A stretch of DNA of 64,000 nucleotides. Origin: Rhizobium sp. AC27/96. GTDB taxonomy: Bacteria; Pseudomonadota; Alphaproteobacteria; Rhizobiales; Rhizobiaceae. The DNA lies in NCBI RefSeq assembly GCF_001692325.1, contig NZ_LXKN01000026.1:1-64000 (forward strand). The letters are read 5' to 3'. Positions 8,236 to 16,928 of this stretch are shown here, piece after piece. The notes beneath the pieces were generated by a model, which saw only the letters and a program-made list of their open reading frames with translations, made no database searches and was not told the DNA's origin. The position numbers and the translations under genes were made by a program. Position 1 is the stretch's first letter, and every line of letters starts with the position of its first letter.

Positions 8236-9459
8236 ATGCAGAGTGGAAGTGTAACGACGCCGTTCGGGCGGCGGCCGGTGACGCTTGCCTTGGTTCGGCG
8301 GCAGATTGCTACTGCCGAAATCGAGCCCGGCAAAGCGGCCGACAAATGGAAGGTCTTCAGGGACGCTTCCGAGGCGAGGGAATTGCTCGGACTACAGGAT
8401 CGCAGCCTGGCCGTTCTCGACGCTCTATTGAGCTTTTATCCTGACAATGAGTTGCGCCAGGATGCGCAACTTATCGTCTTTCCTTCCAATGTGCAGCTGA
8501 GCTTGCGGGCTCACGGCATTGCAGGCGCCACGCTGCGCAGACATCTCGCTCTGCTCGTCGAAGCCGGCCTGATCGTTCGAAAAGACAGCGCAAATGGCAA
8601 GCGCTACACGCGAAAGGACAGGGAAGGCGAGATCGAAAGCGCATTTGGGTTCGATATTTCGCCGCTTCTGTTGCGCGCAGAAGAACTCGCGGGCATGGCA
8701 CAGCAGGTGGCGGCAGATCGTATTGCGTTTCGCCGAGCCAAGGAAAGCTTGACGATTTGCCGTCGAGACGTTCGCAAGCTGATTACGGCGGCGATCGAGG
8801 AGGGCGCTCCAGGCGATTGGGCACGTATCGAAGGGATCTATGTCGACTTGGTCCGCCGCATTCCCCGTTCGCCCACCATTGAGATAGTGAATTCACTGCT
8901 CGAAGAGATGAGGCTGCTGCAGGATGAAATCGTCAACTTGCTCGAAATGCAGAAAAAAACAGAAAATACTAGCACCAATGATGCCCATAATGAGCGTCAC
9001 ATACAGAATTCAAAACCCCAATCCATCACTGAATTTGAACCTAGCTCTGAAAAAGAGCTGGAGGCGACGCCGGCGCAAAACAATCAGCCTACCGAGGGGA
9101 CAATGCGGGTATTCCCATTGGGATTGGTGCTGAAGGCCTGCCCGGAAGTTATGTCCTACGGCCCTGGGGGCGCAGTGAACAACTGGCGAGACCTGATGTC
9201 GGCCGCAGTTGTGGTGCGATCGATGCTCGGGGTCAGCCCTTCGGCGTACCAGGAGGCCTGCGAAGTGATGGGGCCTGAAAACGCCGCGGTCACAATGGCC
9301 TGCATCCTTGAGCGATCGGGGCATATCAATTCCGCTGGCGCCTATCTGCGTGATCTCACGATCAAGGCGGGACGAGGCGAATTTTCGCTCGGCCCTGCCC
9401 TCATGGCGCTGCTTCGAGCAAATGGGCGCAGCCTTTCGGGTGTTGGAAAGGCGTCCTGA
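8236..9459 (+). CDS. repC: Replication initiator protein RepC
   Basis: 407 residues, full length. The start ATG at 8236 gives MQSGSVTTPFGRRPVTLALVRRQIAT, the highly conserved RepC N-terminus; a GTG three codons upstream is in frame but does not match the family. A winged-helix DNA-binding region lies around residues 60-130 (FPSNVQLSLRAHGIAGATLRRHLALLVEAGLIVRKDSANGKRY). A less conserved Asn/Gln/Glu-rich linker at about 230-290 leads to the C-terminal domain. RepC is limiting for replication, and the origin is normally inside its own coding sequence. It is controlled by the antisense RNA at 8141-8090. Confidence 0.97.
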   Translation: MQSGSVTTPFGRRPVTLALVRRQIATAEIEPGKAADKWKVFRDASEARELLGLQDRSLAVLDALLSFYPDNELRQDAQLIVFPSNVQLSLRAHGIAGATLRRHLALLVEAGLIVRKDSANGKRYTRKDREGEIESAFGFDISPLLLRAEELAGMAQQVAADRIAFRRAKESLTICRRDVRKLITAAIEEGAPGDWARIEGIYVDLVRRIPRSPTIEIVNSLLEEMRLLQDEIVNLLEMQKKTENTSTNDAHNERHIQNSKPQSITEFEPSSEKELEATPAQNNQPTEGTMRVFPLGLVLKACPEVMSYGPGGAVNNWRDLMSAAVVVRSMLGVSPSAYQEACEVMGPENAAVTMACILERSGHINSAGAYLRDLTIKAGRGEFSLGPALMALLRANGRSLSGVGKAS

Positions 9460-9569
9460 CGGGTCAAGGCAGGAAAGTTTGTGTAGGAAATGGCCGACTC
9501 TCGCTATTCTTTGGCCGGCGAGCGTAATGTGTGATGCAGGAACAATGATACCTATGTGCCTTATCACTT

Positions 9570-9600
9570 CCGCCAGCTTTAGGCGAAACTGAGCTGGCGG
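9570..9600. terminator. Inverted repeat downstream of repC
   Basis: CCGCCAGCT at 9570-9578 pairs perfectly with AGCTGGCGG at 9592-9600 across a 13-nt loop. It lies 110 bp beyond the repC stop and could end the repABC transcript, but no T-run follows, so it is a weak terminator candidate or some other structured site. The rest of 9460-9712 shows nothing else recognisable. Confidence 0.4.
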
Positions 9601-9712
9601 CCCGTCGCTGTTAACATCGATATTCGCACCGGGATCATCACTGAGGGTAGAAGATCTCGGTGCGATCTGGGCTTGACCGCGATGATGGTATGGGTGGGTG
9701 GGAGACCCGAGT

Positions 9713-10618
9713 ATGACACTTGCGAAGCCGCCTGGTTTGGAAGATCCGGATAAGGTCCCGCGCTCGGTCGTCGGGCTGACCATCGAGCTCGCTTCCATTC
9801 ACGAGACCGATACTCACCAACACGAGAAGGCGCAGTTACTTTACGTCATCAGCGGTGCCGTTACCGTCGAAGCCTCAAACGGTGTCTGGACCGTACCGCC
9901 GCATTGCGCCATCTGGATTCCAAGCGGGATCTCTCATGTTGCCCGTTCGACCAGCCGCGTCACGGTCGGTAGTCTCTATATAGACCCGGCACTTGCCGGA
10001 TCTCTCAGCGATGGTTGCGGAATCCTGTTCGTACAGCCCCTCCTCCGCGAACTCTTGCTGCGTTTCGTTGCCACCCCTACCCTTTATCCGGAAGGTGATA
10101 CACGCGAGGCGCGGCTTGTTTCCGTATTGCTCGATGAATTGCAGGCAGCGCCACTCGAGCCGTTGCGTCTGCCCATGCCGACGGATCGACGCTTGCGGCG
10201 GCTTGCCGAGACGTTGATGGATGATCCGGCGTTGCGCTTTACGATCGAGGAATGGGGCGCGCGGGTCGGAGCGAGCAATCGCACGCTTACGCGTTTGTTT
10301 CAGCGCGAGACCGGAATGTCCTTCGGGCGCTGGCGGCAGCAATTGCACATTGGGCTTGCGTTGCAGCGCCTCGCCTCCGGACAATCCGTCATGAATGTTG
10401 CCTTCGATCTTGGCTATGAAAGTACAAGCGCCTTCATCGCGATGTTCAGGCGGATGCTCGGTACGACACCTGCCCGCTATTTCACTGAGGTTGCCGAAGG
10501 CGAACAGGATCGCGAAGTGCCGGGAATAAGGCAATCGGCAGGTACCGCATCTTCTCCCGGCGCGGCGGTCGTTGATTTCAAAGCGGCCATTCGGCGGAAG
10601 ACCAAGCCACGGTCATGA
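9713..10618 (+). CDS. AraC-family regulator with cupin sensor domain
   Basis: 301 residues. The N-terminal AraC-binding cupin includes HQHEKAQLLYVISGAVTVE and WTVPPHCAIWIPSGISHVA, typical of regulators of aromatic or FAD-monooxygenase genes. The C-terminus has two AraC HTH motifs (TIEEWGARVGASNRTLTRLFQRETGMSFGRWRQQLHIGLAL and MNVAFDLGYESTSAFIAMFRRMLGTTPARYF). The start at 9713 follows GGGAG with 8 nt spacing. The last part (after ARYFTEVAEGE) is a low-complexity tail running directly into the degraded FAD monooxygenase, so the 3' end may have been altered. It probably controlled the now broken monooxygenase and the SDR downstream. Confidence 0.9.
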   Translation: MTLAKPPGLEDPDKVPRSVVGLTIELASIHETDTHQHEKAQLLYVISGAVTVEASNGVWTVPPHCAIWIPSGISHVARSTSRVTVGSLYIDPALAGSLSDGCGILFVQPLLRELLLRFVATPTLYPEGDTREARLVSVLLDELQAAPLEPLRLPMPTDRRLRRLAETLMDDPALRFTIEEWGARVGASNRTLTRLFQRETGMSFGRWRQQLHIGLALQRLASGQSVMNVAFDLGYESTSAFIAMFRRMLGTTPARYFTEVAEGEQDREVPGIRQSAGTASSPGAAVVDFKAAIRRKTKPRS

Positions 10619-11846
10619 AGGCGCGGGACCTGGCGACCTCATGCTGGCGCACCTTCTTCAGGTGCGAACGCGCCTATGTATTGGCCTTCGAGTGGGATGC
10701 ATCCGTGTAGGCACGCTTCTCGGGCGGCAGTCCGGATATGGCAACGCACTCCGGATCCAAGGCAATCAAGGCGGCGGGACCAGAGGCTGCCTTTCGGCAG
10801 TTCGCGAGACTTGAAGCAGATGCCGATGCGATTTCGAATAAGCCGGCCGAATTACCTTGCGGATGCCGCCGCTCCGCTTTGTGTCCGGACGACCTGAAGT
10901 AGACCGTGAGCAGCTGCCAGAAATGCGGTTTTCTTCGCTAAGGCCAAGGACCACATTTAGCGGGAGCGACGATTTGTTGGCGTCGCCGGATGCGTAGATT
11001 ATGAAGCGCGCCCATTTCACGGAAAGCGTCGCGATTGACATCGATCTGTTGGTTGGCGCGGAGATCGTGCCCGCTCGCAAGTGCGAGCCTTTGTAACGGA
11101 TCAGGCGCCAGAATATTCGGGCGTAACGCTGTTACAGGGAGATATTCCCAAACCTCGCAAGGACAGCTCGGCGCATTCTGCGCCAGGTCAGGGTCACAAC
11201 TTTCTTCACGCTTGGCACCCGATTGGCCTCTCTGTGCAGGCGGGGAGCGGTGGGACGGTCTGATTGTATATTTCTCAAGGAATACCCGGCCCCAAATGGT
11301 CTCGACTTGTCGATCGTGGACGCGGCGGGTGCCTATGCGAGTGAGATCTTGTCGAATTGGTATCCGGCATTCATCCGGGCGGTTTAGGCTGCAGTCCCGT
11401 TTTCGATCAGGCTATTCGTTCGGACCACCGTTGATCAATCGCGGCCTTCCAGGCCAAACGTTACTCTGACTGGGGATGCGGCACATATTGTGCCACAGTT
11501 TGGCGGCCAAGGTGCAAACATGGCTATGCTCGATGCCCTGATGTTTTCGCGATCGCTCCTCCGCGCGGACGATGACATGGCTGAGGCAAGTACCGGATAC
11601 GAAAGAGAGATGTTCACCCACGGCGGCAAAGTGCAATGCGTGGCCGCTGTGCTGCAGAAGATCTTTCATGCTCCTGACGCAGCCAACCGATTATCCAAAG
11701 TCTTCATTGGGACCTTTAGTCTTTCTTGCGCCAGCCATCTGCGCCTTGAATTCCGTACTTTCGGTGCCAACGCGCAGCTGATCTTGGCGGGGTCGCTGCA
11801 TTATCTGGCCCAGGCCGGTTACCGCTCGCGTGGAGATCTCCGCTAA
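10619..11846 (+). pseudogene. Degraded FAD-dependent monooxygenase (TetX-like)
   Basis: No long frame exists, but translated pieces in different frames line up with one FAD monooxygenase in order. GAGPGDLMLAHLLQ (about 10619-10660) is the Rossmann motif. FEWDASV, a stop, then ARFSGGSPDMATHSGSKAIKAAG and EADADAI (about 10690-10835) are followed by RPEVDREQL (about 10888-10915) and DLLVGA (about 11044-11061). VRAFVTDQAPEYSGVTLLQGDI starts at 11081 and NVTLTGDAAH at 11457, running on into GGQGANMAMLDALMFSRSLL and a terminal YEREMF segment. At least three frameshifts and several stops separate them. The total of about 1.2 kb equals a full-length gene of this family. Flanked by AraC and SDR genes, a common arrangement. 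Confidence 0.8.
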
Positions 11847-11952
11847 TTTCGGTGAGGCAACGGGGATAGAACTTCGTCGCCATGTGGACTGCCGAGTTGA
11901 GCAGGAAGGCGTTCGTTCGATGTCGTCGTATCATTCCGAGGAATAGTTGATC

Positions 11953-12771
11953 ATGGGTGAAAAGATCTGGTTTATCACTGGCGCTTCGCGGGGTCTGGGG
12001 CGCGTATGGGCAGAAGCTGCACTCGCCCGCGGCGACAAGGTGGCCGCTTGCGTTAGAAACGTGGCGACGCTTTCAGGCCTGGTTGAAAAATACGGTTCCG
12101 CGCTACTGCCGATTGAGCTGGACGTGCGCAACAAGGAGGATGTCGGAGAGGCCGTGCGCTTGGCAGCTGTCACGTTTGGACGTCTTGATGTGGTGGTCAG
12201 CAATGCCGGTTACGCCATCTTCGGAACGATCGAAGAAGCGGACCAGGTTAACGCGCGCGAGCAGTTTGACACGAACTTCTTTGGGACTTTATGGGTGGTG
12301 CAGGCGGTATTACCTTACCTGCGGAAGGAAGGTGGAGGGCATATACTCATAACCTCCAGTCTCGCCGGCATAATCACCTTCCCGACTGCTGGCATTTACA
12401 ACGCCACGAAGTGGGCGGTGGAAGGTCTGGGTGAAACTTTGGCTGCGGAGGTCGCTGAGTTCGGGGTAAAGGTTACTCTCGTTGAGCCCGGTGGCTATGA
12501 TACGGATTGGCGTGGAAACTCTTCCACCCATCTGAAGCCGATGGTCGAGTATGACGCGCTTCGGAATCGACTGAAAGCCGCATCTGTGTCGCGCAAATTG
12601 GGCGATCCTGCAGCGACTGCCGGGGCGATCTTGAGTGTCGTTGATGCCGAGAAACCGCCGTTGCGACTCTTTCTTGGTGAAGCGCCGCTTGGCATCGCGC
12701 AGAAGCAATATGCGGATCGGCTTGCGACCTGGGAAGCCTGGGCCGAGATTTCTCGGCGAGCGCAGGGCTGA
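11953..12771 (+). CDS. Short-chain dehydrogenase/reductase (SDR)
   Basis: 272 residues, classical SDR. It has the cofactor motif TGASRGLGR near the N-terminus, NAG (VVVSNAGYA), the catalytic Ser in LITSSLAG, and the Tyr/Lys pair in YNATKWAVEGL. It oxidises or reduces an alcohol/carbonyl with NAD(P)(H) in the cytoplasm. The start ATG at 11953 follows GAGGAA with about 9 nt spacing; a TTG two codons earlier is too close. It lies 106 bp downstream of the FAD monooxygenase pseudogene and was probably its partner under the AraC gene at 9713. It looks intact. Confidence 0.9.
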   Translation: MGEKIWFITGASRGLGRVWAEAALARGDKVAACVRNVATLSGLVEKYGSALLPIELDVRNKEDVGEAVRLAAVTFGRLDVVVSNAGYAIFGTIEEADQVNAREQFDTNFFGTLWVVQAVLPYLRKEGGGHILITSSLAGIITFPTAGIYNATKWAVEGLGETLAAEVAEFGVKVTLVEPGGYDTDWRGNSSTHLKPMVEYDALRNRLKAASVSRKLGDPAATAGAILSVVDAEKPPLRLFLGEAPLGIAQKQYADRLATWEAWAEISRRAQG

Positions 12772-13752
12772 TGTCGTACGCTTGAGATCGTGTCAGACGA
12801 GGCGACTTTCGGCGTGGCGCATTGGTGAGTTCTCAATTGTATGGCGCTCAAGCTGAGAGAACTGGTTGGAGATGACATTTGGCCGTGTCGCAGGCCACAC
12901 GCGATGAGGCCTGCCTGGAAACATTTCGCCCGGACGACATTATGCTGGTGCGATCCGCTTTATGGCGGGAGTAGCCGATTGCGTTGGCTACGCTCTGACA
13001 CTGGTTTGGCGGATGACAGCGGAGCGCAGGGGAAGAAATAGTGGTAGTCCCACGGCGCTGGACCGAACCTACCTTGAGCATGTGCCTCCGATATAAGATG
13101 GCAAAGTTGATCAAATACCTTTTGCCAGGTATCGAGCCGCTTCAATGACGATAGAATGTTGACGGACAACGTCTCTTCTGAGACTAATGGATAGGACATC
13201 GAGATATTGCGGCAATCCACCGTCTTAGATGGTGCGACCTGCCTCTGCCGGTTCGCAGAATGCGGTGGTTCCGACCCGCGAACATATCCCCTCGCAATCA
13301 TGGAAAAACACCGCATGGCTGAAGGAAGTCAACGGCGGATTAGCTACATTTTGGAAAAATTTTCAAGGAAAAACAACTTGTTAAGCACCTAGCATTTTGA
13401 GCCGGGCGTGCGCCTAAATCTGGCAGGAGCCAATGGGCGCATCAGATCGATCCGCAGGATCGAGGCAAGCGGCGGCGCGCCACAAATCTTGTCTTGGAAT
13501 TGGCTCTCTGGATCGGCGATGGGGGGGGGAACCGCGAGATGTCCGACGTCCCGGAGTGGGTTGATTTGCCTGCGCAGGCTTGTCGATGTCCCTTCCCCGT
13601 GAAGACTTCCGGCAAGGGCCGTTGATTGGGATGCCGACGCGCCGGCCTGAAGGCGTGGCCGGTATGGGCGTTGCTGACCACCTTCACCTCCTGCAGTCGA
13701 CACCTTGCACTGCATCGCCGTTCCCGATGCGGGGATAAGGGCTGGTTGGGAT
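12772..13752. other. Non-coding or decayed region
   Basis: About 980 bp with no gene I can support. Short frames exist on both strands (for example 12960-13316 minus), but none has a recognisable motif, good ribosome-binding site or sensible codon pattern. The stretch lies in the same decayed zone as the monooxygenase and serine hydrolase remnants and is probably old gene debris. Confidence 0.4.
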
Positions 13753-14280
13753 TCAGCTCGTACCGGCCTGCCGATGGTGTAGCGCATCGCGAAGCAGTGC
13801 GATGGCCTCAGGCACGGAAGGTCCCCGGATCGGTGGCGGCTCGGCGCGTTCGCAGAATTCGCGCCAGACGAACAGCGTTAGTTCGGCACCGTCAACCGGT
13901 GTCTCCCCCTCCCCTTCTGCAAATCCTTCCAGCACTCGATACCGGCTGTCCTGCCAAAATAGCTCCTCGACCCAGTCGTAGATCGGGATCACATGGAAAT
14001 GGAGTGTGCGCGCTGCAACATGCCCATATCGACCTATGTATACGCGCTGGGCATCCAGCCTTCGTTTTAGGGCGTCCTGGGAAGATGCCAGCAGCGGACC
14101 GAGTTCGCATAGGGTGCTCTCGGGCAGATCCGACAGGTCGGTAACGAAACTCTTTGAGCTGATGATTAGGTAGCCGGGAAGAGCGGAGTTTGCGCGGTGG
14201 TCAACGCGCCACCCGTCAGTTTCGGTTATGTGAAAATGTGACCCGTTTTCCAAGTCCGCGCCCTCCCCTGTCGTTCGCAT
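13753..14280 (-). CDS. HIT (histidine triad) family protein
   Basis: 175 residues. A HIT-like domain is shown by RVDHRANSALPGYLIISSK in the first half and the triad-type motif ARTLHFHVIPIY near residue 95, followed by a C-terminal extension. HIT proteins are nucleotide hydrolases or transferases (AMP-NH2 or Ap4A type) acting in the cytoplasm. The triad here reads H-F-H-V-I-P, lacking the third His of the canonical HxHxHxx, so activity may differ from standard family members. The ATG at 14280 is used; a GGAGGAGGG stretch lies about 18 nt upstream, too far for an ideal Shine-Dalgarno. Confidence 0.7.
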   Translation of the reverse strand: MRTTGEGADLENGSHFHITETDGWRVDHRANSALPGYLIISSKSFVTDLSDLPESTLCELGPLLASSQDALKRRLDAQRVYIGRYGHVAARTLHFHVIPIYDWVEELFWQDSRYRVLEGFAEGEGETPVDGAELTLFVWREFCERAEPPPIRGPSVPEAIALLRDALHHRQAGTS

Positions 14281-14520
14281 TACTTAACATCGGCGAACCC
14301 TCCTCCATTGTCGAGCAATAGCCCGAGCGTGCCAAACCATCCCAACTTCCTTGAGCTATGTCGACACTGGCGTCTCTCAAGATTTAGGAGATGGGCTCAC
14401 TCGTGATCAGGCGGGCGTAGCTCCCCAGCGAGCTCATCGCGACGTACGCTGTCATCTCCCTCGATTTGTCTATCGGTTTCGCATTGCGGGAGACTCGGTG
14501 GCCAATTCCGCTTTGCTCGC

Positions 14521-14548
14521 GAAAACCGTGACAGCTGTCACGGTTTTC
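14521..14548. repeat. 28-bp perfect palindrome, copy 1
   Basis: A perfect zero-spacer palindrome with the core CCGTGACAGCTGTCACGG, bordered by AAAA on the left and TTTT on the right. It is shared, over at least 26 bp, with the palindrome at 15561-15596. It lies about 40 bp downstream of the serine hydrolase remnant, in a 306-bp stretch (14281-14586) that otherwise holds no supportable gene. As RNA it would form a bidirectional terminator-like hairpin; as DNA it could bind a dimeric repressor. Confidence 0.8.
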
Positions 14549-14586
14549 TGGGACATCGCCGGGAGCGCCAGGGGCCGGTCCGATGC

Positions 14587-15585
14587 TCAATTGCGGAAGA
14601 AGAGGATCTCCGCCACCCGATGCGCCCGCACGCGAGGCCCAGGAAAATCCGGGTGGCCAGGCGGCGCCGAAGCCGGCGCGATGGGTCCGCGATTGGTCAG
14701 GACGATGATCGTGCGCTGCGCTTCGAGAAAGCGGATCATGTAGTTGAAGTAGGCGATGCAGCTGCCGCCGTGTGCCACATGCCTTATATCGGCGCCACCG
14801 CCAGGCCCTATCAGTTGGCGGCGTTCGGCCGCGCTTAAATAGGGAAAGACATTTGTAATCCAGCCGAAACCATAGCCCGTCTCGGCCCCATCACTGGTAG
14901 TGCCGGAGGTAAAGGCGCGGCGAAGGGTGGCCTTGGAGACAAGCCACTCGGTGTTCAACGCTTGGTCCCAGAGAAACAAATCGGAGAGCGTGGAGAAGAG
15001 ACCACCATCCCCGACCGTCAGCATTGGATAATCCCAGCGCTCGAACCGATCCCCTTTCCTCAAATAGCCATGCGCCAGCCTGTGGCGTGTCGGGCGGCGC
15101 GAATCGTAGGCGAGGATATGCTTCATGCCGAGAGGTTCGAACACATTCGATCTTAGAAAGTCCGCGAAGGATTGCCCGGAGACGATGGCAACGACCATGG
15201 CCAGCAGAACGTAGCCCACACCGCTATAGGAGTATTGCGAACCCACGGGGAATTCCGGTCCGGACAGGCGCATGGTTCGCTCAAGTACATCCTCGTTGTC
15301 TATGCCTGTAATGGAGCGCGTGAGTTCGGTGATGTCCTCACTGGTGCTGAAGAATTGAATATAGCCGGGCAGGCCTGATGTGTGATGCAGCAGATGACGG
15401 AGCGTGATGCCGGCGCCCCAGGAGGGAAGGCCTGGGAAATAGGTATGCAGGCGATCGTCAAGGCTCAAATCTGAAATTTGATTACTGAGCTTGAGGTGCG
15501 GCTTTCGGACTGGGTTCGTATTTCTGCTGTCTGTGAAATGGGTCAATTGGAGTAGGCGACGATTTAAAACCGTGACAGCTGTCAC
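14587..15585 (-). pseudogene. 5'-truncated serine hydrolase (class C beta-lactamase family)
   Basis: The frame encodes the beta-lactamase/esterase fold from DLSLDDRLHTYFPGLPSWGAGITLRHLLHHTSGLPGY onward, with the YSYSGVGY (YxN-region) segment and a complete C-terminus. The N-terminal part with the catalytic SxxK motif, normally just before SLDDPV..YFP, is missing. The only available start (GTG at 15585) lies inside the large palindrome at 15561-15596, and the first 35-40 residues do not look like the family. It is therefore most likely a remnant cut at or near the palindrome. A second copy of the palindrome lies just past its 3' end. Confidence 0.7.
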
Positions 15586-15596
15586 GGTTTTAAATC
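15561..15596. repeat. 36-bp perfect palindrome, copy 2
   Basis: A perfect 36-bp palindrome centred between 15578 and 15579. The inner 26 bp (AAAACCGTGACAG and its complement) are identical to the palindrome at 14521-14548, 1044 bp away centre to centre. The outer arms (GATTT/AAATC) differ. It overlaps the 5' end of the truncated serine hydrolase frame. Confidence 0.85.
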
Positions 15597-15878
15597 CGGC
15601 TCGGCCGGTAACGTGGGTTGGTCGTGCGGTAGACGCGCAAAATGGGCTAAAGGCGGGGTGAAGGACAGTGAGGAGGGGCGCCTCCCACCGGGATTGTCCA
15701 GAGCTTCGTGTTTTCGCTTGCAGTGAATTTCACAACGAGCTTTTCAGCATCAGATGTGCCCCTTGCGTTCAGCCGCCAAAATAGTCGCTGAATACGGAGC
15801 ATGAGGCAGGTCTGCGGTCACCACCCTTTCGCCCTGCTCCACTGACCGTTTTGCGCAAGTGGGGCAAATCTCCCGGTA

Positions 15879-16226
15879 ATGCAGAACTGCCTGACTTTGC
15901 GCATGCAGCTTTCAATTGCGATGGACTGTGAAAGCTGCTTTTCTAATAGGAAATTGCATGTGGCGGGACAGCAAAAGGCTTCGGTGGAGATGGCCCCTTA
16001 TCTGCTTTTATTTTTCATCTTCGTCACGTGCGGCCTCGTCAATATGACGCGCCCCCGAAACTCCATCAGACCGGTGAGTGACCGAGACATCGAAGACGCT
16101 TACAAAGCGGCTTTCAAAATTGAATCCAAGGAGACGGCGGAGCGGCGGAAGCTCATAAGCCTGCTGCTGATGATTGCACTGCTAATCGACATTCTGCTCA
16201 TCGTGTGGATAGTTCGCTACGCCTGA
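15879..16226 (+). CDS. Small two-span membrane protein, unknown function
   Basis: Up to 115 residues, with two hydrophobic stretches: MAPYLLLFFIFVTCGLV and, at the C-terminus, LISLLLMIALLIDILLIVWIVRYA. Between them is a charged segment (RPVSDRDIEDAYKAAFKIESKETAERRK). The more believable protein may start at the ATG at 15990, giving 78 residues beginning directly with the first membrane span; the upstream part has no clear ribosome-binding site. No family recognised. It stands alone between debris and the BrnA-like gene. Confidence 0.4.
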   Translation: MQNCLTLRMQLSIAMDCESCFSNRKLHVAGQQKASVEMAPYLLLFFIFVTCGLVNMTRPRNSIRPVSDRDIEDAYKAAFKIESKETAERRKLISLLLMIALLIDILLIVWIVRYA

Positions 16227-16492
16227 TGGGTAGGTGCGGTTAACGGGAAGAGCCCCATGGGTGCGGGGATGACTCTGCCTCGCGAATTATGTGGAATGGT
16301 CTGGAGCGCATTCGCGCCTCCAAATCCGCCCCGCTTACCGCTTCTGCTCCCCCAGTGCGAAAATTCGACGGCGCCTATCCATCTGTTTTGTAGAGACTTT
16401 ACTTCAAGATGGAACTTAATGCCGGATTTGCTTCCGCTGGCTATACACTGCCGTTTGGATGGCTGTCTCAGATAGCGTCCGCGATAGATAGG

Positions 16493-16723
16493 CTAATCAT
16501 TGGCCTTCATTGTGGCACGGAGCGCGTCGTTGATCCGATCCTGCCAGCCGGGTCCATCCGCCTGAAAATAGGCGAGGATTTCGCTGTCGAGTTTCAGGGA
16601 GACGAGCTCTTTTGTGTTGGGAATCGCCGGACGTTCGATCGTGGGTGCCGCGGGCTTTTTCGCAGGTTTGAAGATTGCCTCGGCCGCATCGAGCGGGTTG
16701 GTCGGCCGTCTGGGTGCGCGCAT
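16493..16723 (-). CDS. BrnA-like antitoxin (orphan)
   Basis: 76 residues. The C-terminal half KELVSLKLDSEILAYFQADGPGWQDRINDALRATMK is the ribbon-helix-helix type BrnA signature (V.LRLD.D.L..F...G.GWQ.RIN..LR). The N-terminus is basic and disordered-looking (MRAPRRPTNPLDAAEAIFKP). The start ATG at 16723 follows GGGAGG with about 5 nt spacing; the longer frame upstream lacks support. BrnA normally neutralises the RNase BrnT encoded just before it, but no BrnT-like frame is found in the 205 bp upstream, so it is an orphan antitoxin or a free transcription factor. Confidence 0.75.
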   Translation of the reverse strand: MRAPRRPTNPLDAAEAIFKPAKKPAAPTIERPAIPNTKELVSLKLDSEILAYFQADGPGWQDRINDALRATMKAND

Positions 16724-16928
16724 GTCTGCCTCCCTGGATTTCCTGATAGTGTCTGCTCTGTTCGACATCAGCGCGCGGTTGATGTCAAGGATCGACAAGG
16801 TTTACTGCTGAGCGTCGCGATATTCTTCAGTTCACCTCGACCGAACTCAGCAAACTGACGCGCAACCGCATCCGTGTTTAGCCGGGAAAATACGGATACA
16901 GGGCGCGCGCAAGCAGCGTATAATTCGG

